This document shows, in pieces, positions 50,835 to 61,103 of a stretch of DNA of 64,000 nucleotides. Source of the DNA: Bacteroidales bacterium (lineage in GTDB: Bacteria; Bacteroidota; Bacteroidia; Bacteroidales; Paludibacteraceae); the NCBI GenBank assembly GCA_012518275.1, contig JAAYSS010000047.1, positions 19,058 to 83,057 on the forward strand, written 5' to 3'. The notes beneath the pieces are model-generated. The model did not search any database and was not told where the DNA came from. It worked only from the letters and a program-made list of their open reading frames with translations. Position 1 is the stretch's first letter. Each line of letters begins with the position of its first letter. The position numbers and the translations under genes were made by a program.

Positions 50835-51116
50835 TCACAGTTTCTCATCCAGCAGTGCTTCTTGTTCACGGCACCAAATCAACGACTTTTTATAACTCGA
50901 CATCGCTTTGATATAGGTTTTACGGTAGCTATCAACCGATTCTCGGAATTGCCCCAACGCTTCCAAATAGGCATCGTAATCTGATACCAGCTGAGTGTAA
51001 TGCCGAGCCACATCAATATCGTACGGCTGCTCTTCGTCATAAATTACTATACGCTCCTGCAGCTGATACATGGCTCTTCGTAAACGATAATATCTTTCTA
51101 CATCTATTTTTCGCAT
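50835..51116 (-). CDS. Hypothetical protein
   Basis: 93 aa, Tyr- and Glu-rich helical composition; no family recognised. Confidence 0.5.
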   Translation of the reverse strand: MRKIDVERYYRLRRAMYQLQERIVIYDEEQPYDIDVARHYTQLVSDYDAYLEALGQFRESVDSYRKTYIKAMSSYKKSLIWCREQEALLDEKL

Positions 51117-51186
51117 AATAAATTAATTAACAAATTAACAAGTAAACAAGGTCTAATTGCTTAGGTCTGTGGTGTCTGTTAATTCT

Positions 51187-51268
51187 ACCAAGGTTGAAGA
51201 AAAAGATAAGGTTATATAAACCCCTTTCCGCTTTTGCGGATAACCTTATCTTTCTTCAGTACCTTAGT
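51187..51268. repeat. Long imperfect inverted repeat (about 29-bp arms)
   Basis: accaaggttgaagaaaaagataaggttat (51187-51215) pairs with ataaccttatctttcttcagtaccttagt (51240-51268); loop contains ccgcttttgcgg. Confidence 0.85.
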
Positions 51269-51376
51269 AGCAATCCAATTAAAAGAACCTTATTACCTTA
51301 TTTTTTCTAATCCCTCCTGCGGGTACCTGCCTATAGTCTGTTGCCGTCCCATTTATGAGACGGATAGGCAGTACCA

Positions 51377-51594
51377 TCTGCATGGGATTTATCCCAACTA
51401 GAATTGGGCTAAAGCCCGAAGGGGTGTGGAGCTTGCTTTCCGTCAGTTAAAACTGACGGAAATAGACCTTTCCGCACCAGAGGGATTAAGTCTTTATACT
51501 TTATAACTTTTAACTTTTAACTGAAATTACTAACCCCTCCCCCTTCGGGGTACCTGCCTGCGGCAGACAGGCTCCCCTTTGGTCAAAAGGGGAG
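51377..51594. repeat. Composite intergenic repeat, copy A
   Basis: ctgcatgggatttatccc..ttgggctaaagcccgaagg..cgtcagttaaaactgacgg.. and ..taacccctcccccttcgggg..cctgcctgcggcagacaggctcccctttggtcaaaagggga; near-identical modules at 53813-53906 and 54116-54231. Confidence 0.85.
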
Positions 51595-51862
51595 AGTGGC
51601 GCCGTACAACCCATTATCATTATTTACTTTGTATGAACATCGCTATGTTCCTTTACATATAGTTTACTGTTCTTACGTTGCAGCCCGCGGCTCCCGATTC
51701 TCGGGACAAGCTCTTTCTCATTGAGGGGGATTGGGGTGTCCCGCCACCAAGTCTCCAGTTCCTGCAGACTGAACCAACAATCTGCAGGATGTGTTAGTTA
51801 ATTGATAATTGACAGTTGATAATTATATGGTCCATTGTCAATTATCTATTATTCATTATCCA

Positions 51863-53617
51863 TTAAAGAATCACTTTAGCGCTTCTGTCGCCGGCTCTTA
51901 CGATAACGATTTGGTTTTTCGTTAAGCCGTTGATGCGTGTTTCTTCTGCAGTAGCAACTGTTTCTGCTATTTTAGCACCCAACGCATTATAAACCGTTAC
52001 TACATCACCGATTACCGTGGGTATCAGCAGGCTGCTGCCTTCTGAGCGGATGCCCCACTCACGGGCGGTTATTTCTTCCACACTTGTATCATCACATACG
52101 GCGCTGTTATCACCATTAATTTCAATCGAATTCCAATCCTTATCATATTCAATAAACTTCTCCCAGCCTTTATCATACAAGATTTTGGTATTGGAAGTTT
52201 TCATGGCTTCCCAAGCTCCGCCGAGAAGTTCAATACCGTATCCCTCTTCTGCCGCTTCGGGGAGGATTTCGTAGATTTTATTTAACACGCAGGCATCAAG
52301 ATCACCTTCAAGCTGAATCATTGATAAGTCGTACGATTCCGGTGCAAATACCACGTCCTTCAGCGCCGAGTATTTCTGTTCGTTCCAATAATTAACAGTG
52401 ATGCTTACCGATAACAATTCAGGGTTATTAGAAAAGTCGGCTTTAATGATATGAACATTTCCGTCTCCCGGCTGACGTTGAGTCGTTTCCACTAAGTTAA
52501 ACGTAACGGCTTTATTTTCCAAGTAGAACTTTATTTCAGAACCTTTGGAGTAGCCGGTTACATTACCTTTCCCTGAAAGTTGAGTGTTACCCGTACAGTA
52601 TTCTACCAACTCACCGTCACCCCAATCTACCTGAATCCGATAGGAGCCGTGCTTCTTTTCATAAGTAATCTCCTCCATCGTGATTATGTCGAAAGAAAAG
52701 AAGTGGTCGGGTTCTACCGTAAGTACAACGTCGGGAGTATCTTTCAGCTTTACAATGTCATCACCGCAGCGCACTCTACCTTCGCCGTAGTTATGTATCT
52801 CAAAGGTCTTAGCCTTTGTTGTTATTTTGTTCACTCCGTGCATGCCCGGGTTTCCGTCGTAATTAAATCGGATATTGACCTGATTGCCGTCTTTATCGGT
52901 TGTCGGTTCCGGGATGTACTCATTAATGATGCGGTTCAACTCGCAGGTCTGAAACATATTGTCCCTTATGTACAATTCTCCCAGTACGCCGTCTTTTACA
53001 AACGTTGCCTCCGGTGAAAGTTTTAATTCCGAGTAGCGCGTTTTGGTCACATCTATCTTCCAGATATTTGGGGAATTGCTTAGATCCAGTACCCCTCCTA
53101 CAGTTCCATAATTTAAGATTAATATTTCCAACTTGGTCATTACCGTAAAGTCAATGTCACTTTTAAGTCCTGTTATACGTAGTCTGTTCAGGTTTACGTT
53201 TTTGCTTAGGTCAAGCTCAGAACCTCCTCCTCCTATTTCCAAATCTTCCAGTTCCGGGGCATTGGTAACATCCAACGAAACAAGGCCTGATGCCTTGAAT
53301 TTATAAAGTTTGGGAGCGTAAATCTTAACAACTCCGCCCTGATAATCCGGCGCAATGGCAACGATTTGAATCGGCGTTTTGTTCTGGTCATTGATTTCCT
53401 GTTTCACGCCGTCGCCCCAGTCGATATAAATCTTTTTCCCTTCCGCGTCAGCTTCGTCACGGGCATAGGTGAAGTCTAAGGTAGCCTTTTGGTAATCATA
53501 CTTTTGCCCCACATAGGTAGAATCGAATTGGAGAATTGCCTTAGGCTCATCGGTTTGCGCTACTGCAGCCCATGCCATGGTTATTAGGCATAAGATTGCT
53601 AATGTAATTTTCTTCAT
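51863..53617 (-). CDS. Secreted leucine-rich/WGDG-motif surface protein, possible T9SS-type C-terminus
   Basis: Signal peptide; repeated IYIDWGDGVKQ / IQVDWGDGELVEY; LRR-like spacing; C-terminus VVTVYNALGAKIAETVATAEETRINGLTKNQIVIVRAGDRSAKVIL. Confidence 0.65.
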   Translation of the reverse strand: MKKITLAILCLITMAWAAVAQTDEPKAILQFDSTYVGQKYDYQKATLDFTYARDEADAEGKKIYIDWGDGVKQEINDQNKTPIQIVAIAPDYQGGVVKIYAPKLYKFKASGLVSLDVTNAPELEDLEIGGGGSELDLSKNVNLNRLRITGLKSDIDFTVMTKLEILILNYGTVGGVLDLSNSPNIWKIDVTKTRYSELKLSPEATFVKDGVLGELYIRDNMFQTCELNRIINEYIPEPTTDKDGNQVNIRFNYDGNPGMHGVNKITTKAKTFEIHNYGEGRVRCGDDIVKLKDTPDVVLTVEPDHFFSFDIITMEEITYEKKHGSYRIQVDWGDGELVEYCTGNTQLSGKGNVTGYSKGSEIKFYLENKAVTFNLVETTQRQPGDGNVHIIKADFSNNPELLSVSITVNYWNEQKYSALKDVVFAPESYDLSMIQLEGDLDACVLNKIYEILPEAAEEGYGIELLGGAWEAMKTSNTKILYDKGWEKFIEYDKDWNSIEINGDNSAVCDDTSVEEITAREWGIRSEGSSLLIPTVIGDVVTVYNALGAKIAETVATAEETRINGLTKNQIVIVRAGDRSAKVIL

Positions 53618-53812
53618 TTTAATTGATTTGTTTTACGTCCTTCTCCTGTAAAAGGACTTTTGTTAATAAATTATTTAATTAATTATGTGTTTCAGGCGTT
53701 AGAATGATAAGGCCATGTGTTTGATTGGTTTATCCAATGTTTAATTGTTTATCCTTTGCTGTCTGTGTTATCATCTTATATGAAAGAAGATCGCTATGTT
53801 CATTATATCTAT

Positions 53813-54231
53813 TCTGCATGGGATTTATCCCTACTAAAATTGGGCTAAAGCCCGAAGGGATAAGGGGGCATTGTTATCCGTCAGTTAAAACTTACGGCAA
53901 TAGACCTAACGAACAGTTAAAACTGACGGCAATAAACCCTTGAACAATCCCTAACCAGAAGTTTACGGCGTTCCTACCGAGAGCGTTGTTTCGGTCTGTC
54001 TGTAACTCTCATCATTTTTCAATTCCCTTCCGTTTCCCATCCGATTCTTCGGGAGGAACTCCCCCTTAATCTAAGGGGACTGCTTGTCCCGAACGCTTTC
54101 GGGAAGGACATAATCCAGAGGGGTTAAATCTTTCTATTTTATAACTTTTAACTTGTAACTGAGATTACTAACCCCTCCCCCTTCGGGGACCTGCCTGCGG
54201 CAGGCAGGCTCCCCTTTGGTCAAAAGGGGAG
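53813..54231. repeat. Composite intergenic repeat, copy B
   Basis: Same two modules as copy A, separated by about 210 bp of unrelated sequence. Confidence 0.85.
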
Positions 54232-54414
54232 GACTTGTCCCGAGAATCGGGAACGGCAGAGTGCTACAATCATCATTATCTCCTTTCCTTTGCATTCTGC
54301 TACTATCATCATATTCTCTGCACACTACAACATCCACCAACCACATTCACCATTCATAATTTATAAATCATCATTCGTGACGTCTCCCCGTCACAAAGTC
54401 TCCAACTCACCAAC

Positions 54415-55389
54415 TCACTCTATCGTTATCCCAAGTGTATCCCTACCCTGCCAATGCGTATGCGGTTCTATATCTATAAATTTAAAGTGTCCAAACTTTC
54501 TTGTTGAATCCGGGCGTACTTCTTCAAATATATACATGGCTACCCCTTGTTCGTAAAGTTTCTTGTCAACCCCATTCTTTCCTTTGGGGGGCATGATTCC
54601 ATAATCACCGACCATAGTAGGCTCAAAAAAACGTTCCGCATTTACGCCGTCAATGGTCCATACCAACTCATCCGTACCGGCTTTCACCACATCTACATAA
54701 AGCCAGTTGCTGCGGAATATCTGTCCGGCCGCCTCCACGCTGTCTTTCCTTAGGGGAATATCTACCGCTTCTGAAAATTCGGTCCACGAGGGGATTACAT
54801 TTTTCAGCTCCGCCACGTATTCTATATCTTTCATTCGCCTAATTTCCTTCCGGGTGTATTCTCTCCCTCCATTTTTCCTCGGCAGGTAGTAGAAGCGCAT
54901 ATCCACAGGGTCCGTATATTTACTTACACCGAGCCTTAGTATAAACTTGGCACGTGTAAACCCCTTTTCGGGTGGTTCGGGTATATCAATTCCCTCTATC
55001 AACTGCTCTCCGTCGTATATATACTTGAAAAACATCAACTGATTAAACCCTTCTCCCAGACCGGGGTGGGTAAGTTCAAACTCTTTAAGTACCTGCGTGG
55101 TGTCTGATGACTTGACCAAGCTGAAGTGATACCGCTTATCTTTATCGGGAAATGCATATACAGATCCTTGCAAGTATGACCCACCGATAGCCTCATGCCG
55201 CACTCTGTATTTATTGTCACGCAAAAGATAAAGAGGTTCTCCAAGGCTAAACCCTTTAACATAAAGCGTAATTACGGGATAGCTCTGCGGTGTGGCTTTG
55301 CCGTGGTCGCCGCACGAAGTAAGCCCTACCGACAGCATCGTAGCTGCAATAAGCGCCATGATTAGTTTGTTATAAAGTTTTGTTTTCAT
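54415..55389 (-). CDS. Lipoprotein of unknown function in the TonB-receptor locus
   Basis: Lipobox TMLSVGLTSCGDHG; contains RFYYLPRKNGGREYTRKEIRRMKDIEYV; between the LRR protein and the receptor. Confidence 0.65.
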   Translation of the reverse strand: MKTKLYNKLIMALIAATMLSVGLTSCGDHGKATPQSYPVITLYVKGFSLGEPLYLLRDNKYRVRHEAIGGSYLQGSVYAFPDKDKRYHFSLVKSSDTTQVLKEFELTHPGLGEGFNQLMFFKYIYDGEQLIEGIDIPEPPEKGFTRAKFILRLGVSKYTDPVDMRFYYLPRKNGGREYTRKEIRRMKDIEYVAELKNVIPSWTEFSEAVDIPLRKDSVEAAGQIFRSNWLYVDVVKAGTDELVWTIDGVNAERFFEPTMVGDYGIMPPKGKNGVDKKLYEQGVAMYIFEEVRPDSTRKFGHFKFIDIEPHTHWQGRDTLGITIE

Positions 55390-55498
55390 TGTTTATGGAT
55401 TGAATTTGTAATGTCTAAAAGTTTATTAGTATTTATTATGTCGTTGTTACGTAGCTGTCCGCCACTCTCCCCATCTCCCAGTCACCAACCACTCCACC

Positions 55499-58400
55499 CT
55501 ACAAATCCCAACCTATTGAGATAGAGAACGTGCGTCCCGGGCGGATAACGTAAGTTAAATAATCATCGTCGTCTCTGTAGTCGGGATTCTCCTTGTTAGG
55601 TACAAAGTCCACTTTCAAGTAGGGATACCCTTCAGGTGTATGCGTCTGTATCCGTTTATTATCGTAGTCTTTTATATTTCTATAGTATATGGTATATGGC
55701 GATAACAAATTACTCATATTCAGTTTGATGTTGATGTTTGGTTTTTTGAATCGGTAACTTAACTGCGCATCCAGCTTGCCGTCTTTATCCTGATACTCCG
55801 TCTGCTCCATGCCTTGATAGGAGAAGTAAAGTACTCGCCTTCCGCTTGCGTTATACACCATGTTGGCACCGAAGCGGGGTCCGTCATACATCAGCCCTAA
55901 ATTATATATATAGGGTGTTTGCCCGTAAAGGGGGCGTTGCAGCACGCGTGGTTCCCTATGTACTTTACCGTGCAAATCGGTAAAGGCATCGTAATAGTTT
56001 TCAACCTTAGACATTATCAGTGTCAGGTTACCCGATAGCCACAAGTCTTTCAGTGCGGGCGTGATAAAGTCAAAACTCTTACGCAGCTCAAACTCGTAGC
56101 CCCAGTTCTTAGCCCAGTTGGTATTTTCAAGCAAGTAAGCGGTATGTCCTGATGCCGATCTCGATACCAGCTCAATGGGGCTGTCGAGGTATCGGTAGAA
56201 TCCTCCTATGCTGATGATTTCTCCCGCTCCGGGATAGATGTCGATACGTGCATCGTAGGAAGTAATGTGCGTACTTTTCAGGTTATCTGCTCCTGCACGG
56301 TACGCCCCGAACACCGGGTCGTAAAAGTGAAACTGGAGCCGTTCTTGCAGTTCGGGTCTTAATACCGATTGCGAGTAAGAGAGCCTGAAATCCATCCACT
56401 TCAACGGCGATATGGTTAAGTTAGCCGAAGGGATAATAGCCCAAGGCTCTTCGGGTTTAATGTCTTTTTGCTGAATGTGTACATTTAGCCCTTTCACTTC
56501 CTCATTTACAAAATTGGTGTATCGGTAGTTTACAAAGCGTGCGCCCCACACCAACCTCAATATGCTCCACTTGTGTTCAAGCATACCAAAGAAGGCAATC
56601 TCATCAGTTCTCCCGTGAAACTGCGGAATCTTACCGCCTGAACCCGGGAGCCAAGAATAGAATGCAAACCCACGGAGATGCATATGGTCCGGATGAATGG
56701 CATCTTGAAACGACAGGTAGCGATAACGGGGGTCTAAATTTCCTCCGGGCACCCCGAGTGTAACTTCACGGAAAGAGAACTCTCCTTCCTTGCCGTTTAT
56801 CATGCCTCCGGTCTTGAATTGATTCTTTATCGGTCCTATGTTGAAATTGACACTTCCTGCCACATCACCCTGCAGCATGCGCTCGTAGTTTTGGTGATCG
56901 CCCATGTAGTTACCAAGCTGCTCGCGTCTCATCGGACCTCCTCCCCCCCAGCTCCAATACGGATATCCCGCATTAGTTCTTTCAGTCCACTCGGTTCTTC
57001 CCACACCGGCATAGCGTCTCTTGGCATATGTATGAGAGAGTGTCCAATCAAGGGCGAAGATACCGAAACGGTGTTTCCCTTCGAGCTTACTCTGTATCAA
57101 GTCCTGAAACAAGGGTGAAGCATAATTGATATAGGTGTCGCCGGTTCCCCCTCCGGAGCCCAACTCTTCGTTAATGCCTTGCAATGAGCTATAGGTATTG
57201 TCAAATTTACGTACGTAGATGTTTCGGAATCCGAGGTGATGTTTACCATACTCCCACCCCACATTGAAAATACCGCTGAGGATGGTGCTGAACTTATCGT
57301 TCCTTCCACTGTTTCTTCTGTCATCAGGCGCATTCAGCAAAGTATCTAAATTAGTGAATGTACGTGTATGCCAATTGCCTCGTGTAATAGAGAGGACACT
57401 GTCGGCTGCTTGTGTGTTTCGGTAGCTGAGTGCCGTTACAAATCCTAACTTTCCGGCTTTCTCTGTACGAAATACCTTTCCCCACGTCATCTGGGCATTG
57501 CTATTGGGCATTGAGGTATATCTATAAGGAGTTACCAAGTCGTACTTGAAGAGCTTGCTCTGCTCGTACATAAAGGGCTCGGGGTGGTATTTGAACGGAT
57601 CGGGACCAACATGATAGTTAAATTCATCTCCACTTGGGAAGGCTCTACGCCCGTCGTCAAATCCGAGGTAATCCAGCTTGCCTCGCTTAGGCATCCACAT
57701 TTCTTTGAAGGTGCTTTGATCGTTCACTCCTCCACCGATACTTATTGTGAAGAAGTCTGCCTGAGGAATATCGCGGGTAAATACCTGCACGTATCCGCCG
57801 GCAAAGGTAGTGTTCATGTCAGGAGTAATACTTTTACTAACCATGATGTTCTCAATCAATGATGAAGGTATCAGGTCAAAAGAAAATCCTTTACTTGCCA
57901 CGTCAGTACTGGGAAGTACTACCCCGTCCAGCGATGATGAATTCCAACGTTCGCTCATGCCTCTAACAGATACGTTCTTTCCGTCCACCAGCGTAACTCC
58001 CGTTACACGCTTAAGGGCTTCTTGCACATTTTTATCAGGAGTCTTTGATATCTGCTCCGATGAAAGTACTGCGGACACCTGCGGCGCCAGCTTCTGTATT
58101 TGTATGGAACCCGCTGCCGTACTCCGGTTGTAATTGGCTGTTACGGTTACTTCCTCCAGCTGCTTTCCTTCTTGTGCCAACACTACATTTAGAGGTGTTA
58201 TCTCACGCTCTTTAATTACCACGTCTGTGATCTGTGTGGTCTGGTAGCTGATGTAGCTCACCTCAACGGTGTAGGTGCCTACGGGAAGCTCAAAGCTATA
58301 ATCGCCATCAAGTCCGGTAATGGTACCGTAATCCTTTTCGAGCACCCTCACTCCTGCACCGATAAGGGTTTCACCCGTTTCATCCATCACCATTCCGGCA

Positions 58401-58774
58401 AGGGTACCTTTTGCGGATGGCTTGGCTGCCACTGTTTTACGAACGGTGTCTGTAACCGTAACGACACGGGGCGCGGGTTTTCGGTAGATAGCCACCATGC
58501 CGTCGCCCGTCATGCGATATGCCAGCGGCGTGTTCTCCAACGATTTGGAGAGCATCCCCGCAGCGTTATTACGCTCTATCTGTAAGGGGGAAACCCTTAT
58601 TCCCTTCACCATGTCTGTCGTGTAGGTGATAGACACCCCGGTGCGTGCGCTGATTTCATCCAGTCGCTGCTGTAAACTCTGACCCGGGAACGTAAGTGTA
58701 CCAGCTTGTGCCGACAGCGAAAATACCGCTGTAGACAATAATAATAGTAGTAAAATAATCAAGTTTCGTTTCAT
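55499..58774 (-). CDS. TonB-dependent receptor with N-terminal STN and carboxypeptidase-regulatory-like domains
   Basis: FPGQSLQQRLDEISARTGVSITYTTDMV (STN), GMVMDETGETLIGAGVRVLEKDYGTITGLDGDYSFELPVGTYTVEVSYISYQT, plug domain VQEALKRVTGVTLVDGKNVSVRGMSERWNSSSLDGV. Confidence 0.92.
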   Translation of the reverse strand: MKRNLIILLLLLLSTAVFSLSAQAGTLTFPGQSLQQRLDEISARTGVSITYTTDMVKGIRVSPLQIERNNAAGMLSKSLENTPLAYRMTGDGMVAIYRKPAPRVVTVTDTVRKTVAAKPSAKGTLAGMVMDETGETLIGAGVRVLEKDYGTITGLDGDYSFELPVGTYTVEVSYISYQTTQITDVVIKEREITPLNVVLAQEGKQLEEVTVTANYNRSTAAGSIQIQKLAPQVSAVLSSEQISKTPDKNVQEALKRVTGVTLVDGKNVSVRGMSERWNSSSLDGVVLPSTDVASKGFSFDLIPSSLIENIMVSKSITPDMNTTFAGGYVQVFTRDIPQADFFTISIGGGVNDQSTFKEMWMPKRGKLDYLGFDDGRRAFPSGDEFNYHVGPDPFKYHPEPFMYEQSKLFKYDLVTPYRYTSMPNSNAQMTWGKVFRTEKAGKLGFVTALSYRNTQAADSVLSITRGNWHTRTFTNLDTLLNAPDDRRNSGRNDKFSTILSGIFNVGWEYGKHHLGFRNIYVRKFDNTYSSLQGINEELGSGGGTGDTYINYASPLFQDLIQSKLEGKHRFGIFALDWTLSHTYAKRRYAGVGRTEWTERTNAGYPYWSWGGGGPMRREQLGNYMGDHQNYERMLQGDVAGSVNFNIGPIKNQFKTGGMINGKEGEFSFREVTLGVPGGNLDPRYRYLSFQDAIHPDHMHLRGFAFYSWLPGSGGKIPQFHGRTDEIAFFGMLEHKWSILRLVWGARFVNYRYTNFVNEEVKGLNVHIQQKDIKPEEPWAIIPSANLTISPLKWMDFRLSYSQSVLRPELQERLQFHFYDPVFGAYRAGADNLKSTHITSYDARIDIYPGAGEIISIGGFYRYLDSPIELVSRSASGHTAYLLENTNWAKNWGYEFELRKSFDFITPALKDLWLSGNLTLIMSKVENYYDAFTDLHGKVHREPRVLQRPLYGQTPYIYNLGLMYDGPRFGANMVYNASGRRVLYFSYQGMEQTEYQDKDGKLDAQLSYRFKKPNINIKLNMSNLLSPYTIYYRNIKDYDNKRIQTHTPEGYPYLKVDFVPNKENPDYRDDDDYLTYVIRPGRTFSISIGWDL

Positions 58775-58961
58775 TCTTATACCTTCTTATACCTTAATTT
58801 TGAATCGTTTAATTTCCTGCCTGCCATCCACGGCTGATAACCCCACCATAGCGAGTAAACCGTAGGTGTTTTGTTGTCACGTTATAGTATTGTTATTCAT
58901 TATGTAGTTTGTCATTCATCATTTGTTGTCTGCTACTCTCCCCGTCACCAACCACCAATCA

Positions 58962-59996
58962 CTAATCGCCAAAAACTAACACATCTCCTTTCATTTCATA
59001 CCGTACACCAAAAGATTTGGCAACAGCGCGGGCTATTTCCTTCGGCGGTGTGGAATGATGATAGACTGCATTCAGCTCCATGGCTTGAGGTAAGGCATTG
59101 CCTTTCACCACTACTTCCACATCGTAATATTGCTTTAGCCGCATGCTAAACTCTTTCAACCCGGCATCAACAAATATGATTTTTCCCTTGCGCCACTCTT
59201 GGCTCAGCTCGCTGTCGGCTACTCCCTGTGTCAGCACTCCGGTAGTTTTGTTAAAATCAGCCTTTTGGTCGGGCGTTAGTTGCACAGCTTCTCCGTCGGC
59301 AGTACTCACCTGCACTTTTCCTGTTCGCACGCTGACTACTTGCTCTGTCAGTTCGTTATAGGCTTTAATATTAAAAGAGGTGCCGAGTACGCGGGTTTGC
59401 AACCCGTCAGCGGTATGGACGATAAAAGGGCGTAAGGAGTCTTTCGCCACATCAAAGAAAGCCTCCCCCTCATCGAGCCACACTTCGCGCGTTTGAGCGG
59501 TAAATTTATCTTTTCGTAAAGTTAATTTGGAGTTTACGTTCAGGTACACCACCGTACCGTCCGATAACTGTAAACTACGGATGTTCCGCTGAGTGGTAAA
59601 GCTGTCGGTTACAAGGGTTTGAGCTGTGAGCGTTTCGGTATGTTGTAGAATGGTATTGCGCACCACCGGAAGGTTAAGCACTATAAGCAATAACACGGCA
59701 GCTGCTGCCATCCCGTATCGTACAAGGGCTCTATTTTGTCGTCTATACTTGTAGGCAGTCTGTGCGGTTCTTAGCTCAGGAATCTCTCGCTGTAAAAATA
59801 TACGAAACCTTTTCTCGGCTTCATCCACTTGGTCACGAGTCAATTCTATTTTCTTTTTGTTGCTCCTGTACTTACGCAATAATCGATCTATTATCGCATT
59901 CTCCTTCGGTGAAAAATTACCTTGTTTAAAGCGCAGGAAGAATCCTTTGAATAGTATCTCCTTTTCCTGTCGGGACAGCTTCTTTTTGTCTTTCAT
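58962..59996 (-). CDS. FecR-type anti-sigma factor
   Basis: Single TM AAAAVLLLIVLNLPV; LSDGTVVYLNVNSKLTLRKDKFTAQTREVWLDEGEAFFDVAKDSLRPFIVHTADGLQTRVLGTSFNIKAY. Confidence 0.93.
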   Translation of the reverse strand: MKDKKKLSRQEKEILFKGFFLRFKQGNFSPKENAIIDRLLRKYRSNKKKIELTRDQVDEAEKRFRIFLQREIPELRTAQTAYKYRRQNRALVRYGMAAAAVLLLIVLNLPVVRNTILQHTETLTAQTLVTDSFTTQRNIRSLQLSDGTVVYLNVNSKLTLRKDKFTAQTREVWLDEGEAFFDVAKDSLRPFIVHTADGLQTRVLGTSFNIKAYNELTEQVVSVRTGKVQVSTADGEAVQLTPDQKADFNKTTGVLTQGVADSELSQEWRKGKIIFVDAGLKEFSMRLKQYYDVEVVVKGNALPQAMELNAVYHHSTPPKEIARAVAKSFGVRYEMKGDVLVFGD

Positions 59997-60277
59997 TGTT
60001 GAAGTCGTTTTTTTATGCTTCCTATAATAAGTTACGTATTTAGTGGGGTGGAATCTACTTGGCTAAAATGTTAAAAAAGACGCTTTATTTCTTAAAAACA
60101 AGATGAGTGAACACTACTACCTACTGATAATAAAGCCAATAAATAGTGTTAAAAGTCACATATTAAGTTACTGTTACATTTTGAAATGTAATAGTTCCTT
60201 AATATAAACATCATAGTATTTTAATAAAGGGGTATCCTTTATGTAAAAAAAAAGTACTTACTTTGCGCTTAAGAAAT

Positions 60278-60934
60278 ATGAAGGTAACAATGAGAAAAAC
60301 AGACGGTGAACTTCTGGCTGCAATCAGCAAAAAGGATAAGACTGCTTATACCCAATTCTTCAATCAATACTGCAGGCTTCTTTATGTAAAAGTAGTAGGA
60401 ATGACCCGTGATACAACCGACGCTGAAGATATTCTCCAAAACTTCTGGTTGAAACTTTGGAACGAGGGGGGTGATTTTATCTCGTGCGATAAAAACGGGT
60501 CAGCTCGAAGTTACATCATACAACATCTTCGCTTCAAAACAATGGATTATTTCAGGCAACAAGCGCGTGAAATAATTTCGGTAGAAGACATCAACCTTAC
60601 CGAAGAGGAAATGCTGGTATACAGTAATATTATGGAAGAGATGGATTTGAACTCGTTATTTGAAGAGATAGATGAGTTACTTGCAAATAACTCGGAGCTG
60701 GCAAGGTCCATCTTCTGGATGCGTATTAACAATTATCCTGCAAAAGAAGTAGCAGGGAAACTATCGGTAAAAATTCAGACCGTTTACAATAAGTACTCAG
60801 AATCACTGGCGTTGGTCAAAGAACACCTAAAGACCAATCATCCGGAACTAACCAAAAACATATCCATGGCTTCCAACCAAAAGGACAGTTATGCACTGAT
60901 TATTTGTTTTCTACTAAGCTCCACAAATTTATAA
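60278..60934 (+). CDS. ECF-type RNA polymerase sigma factor
   Basis: Sigma-70 region 2 (TTDAEDILQNFWLKLW) and region 4 (MRINNYPAKEVAGKLSVKIQTVYNKYSESL). The ORF track begins at a TTG inside a promoter-like TTACTTTG; ATG at 60278 is more likely. Confidence 0.88.
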   Translation: MKVTMRKTDGELLAAISKKDKTAYTQFFNQYCRLLYVKVVGMTRDTTDAEDILQNFWLKLWNEGGDFISCDKNGSARSYIIQHLRFKTMDYFRQQAREIISVEDINLTEEEMLVYSNIMEEMDLNSLFEEIDELLANNSELARSIFWMRINNYPAKEVAGKLSVKIQTVYNKYSESLALVKEHLKTNHPELTKNISMASNQKDSYALIICFLLSSTNL

Positions 60935-60978
60935 ATAGAAATAAAACCAACCTATCCTAATTACTTTTAAGGATGATA

Positions 60979-61027
60979 CAAAAAAGAGAGTACCCTTTTT
61001 TCAAAGCGTACTCTCTTTTCTATTTTT
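60979..61027 (+). terminator. Rho-independent terminator after the sigma factor
   Basis: aaaagagagtacccttttttcaaagcgtactctcttttctattttt. Confidence 0.75.
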
Positions 61028-61028
61028 G

Positions 61029-61102
61029 AGCCTCTTGTCGGATTCGAACCAACGACCCCGAGATTACAAATCACGTGCTCTGGCCAACTGAGCTAAAGAG
61101 GC
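61029..61102 (-). tRNA. tRNA-Thr (TGT)
   Basis: Reverse complement GCCTCTTTAGCTCAGTTGGCCAGAGCACGTGATTTGTAATCTCGGGGTCGTTGGTTCGAATCCGACAAGAGGCT; anticodon TGT. Confidence 0.95.
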
Positions 61103-61103
61103 A

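Noticed and set aside
52580-53017. 145-aa plus-strand ORF
   Set aside because: Antisense to the 51863-53617 secreted protein, with no start context or family features.
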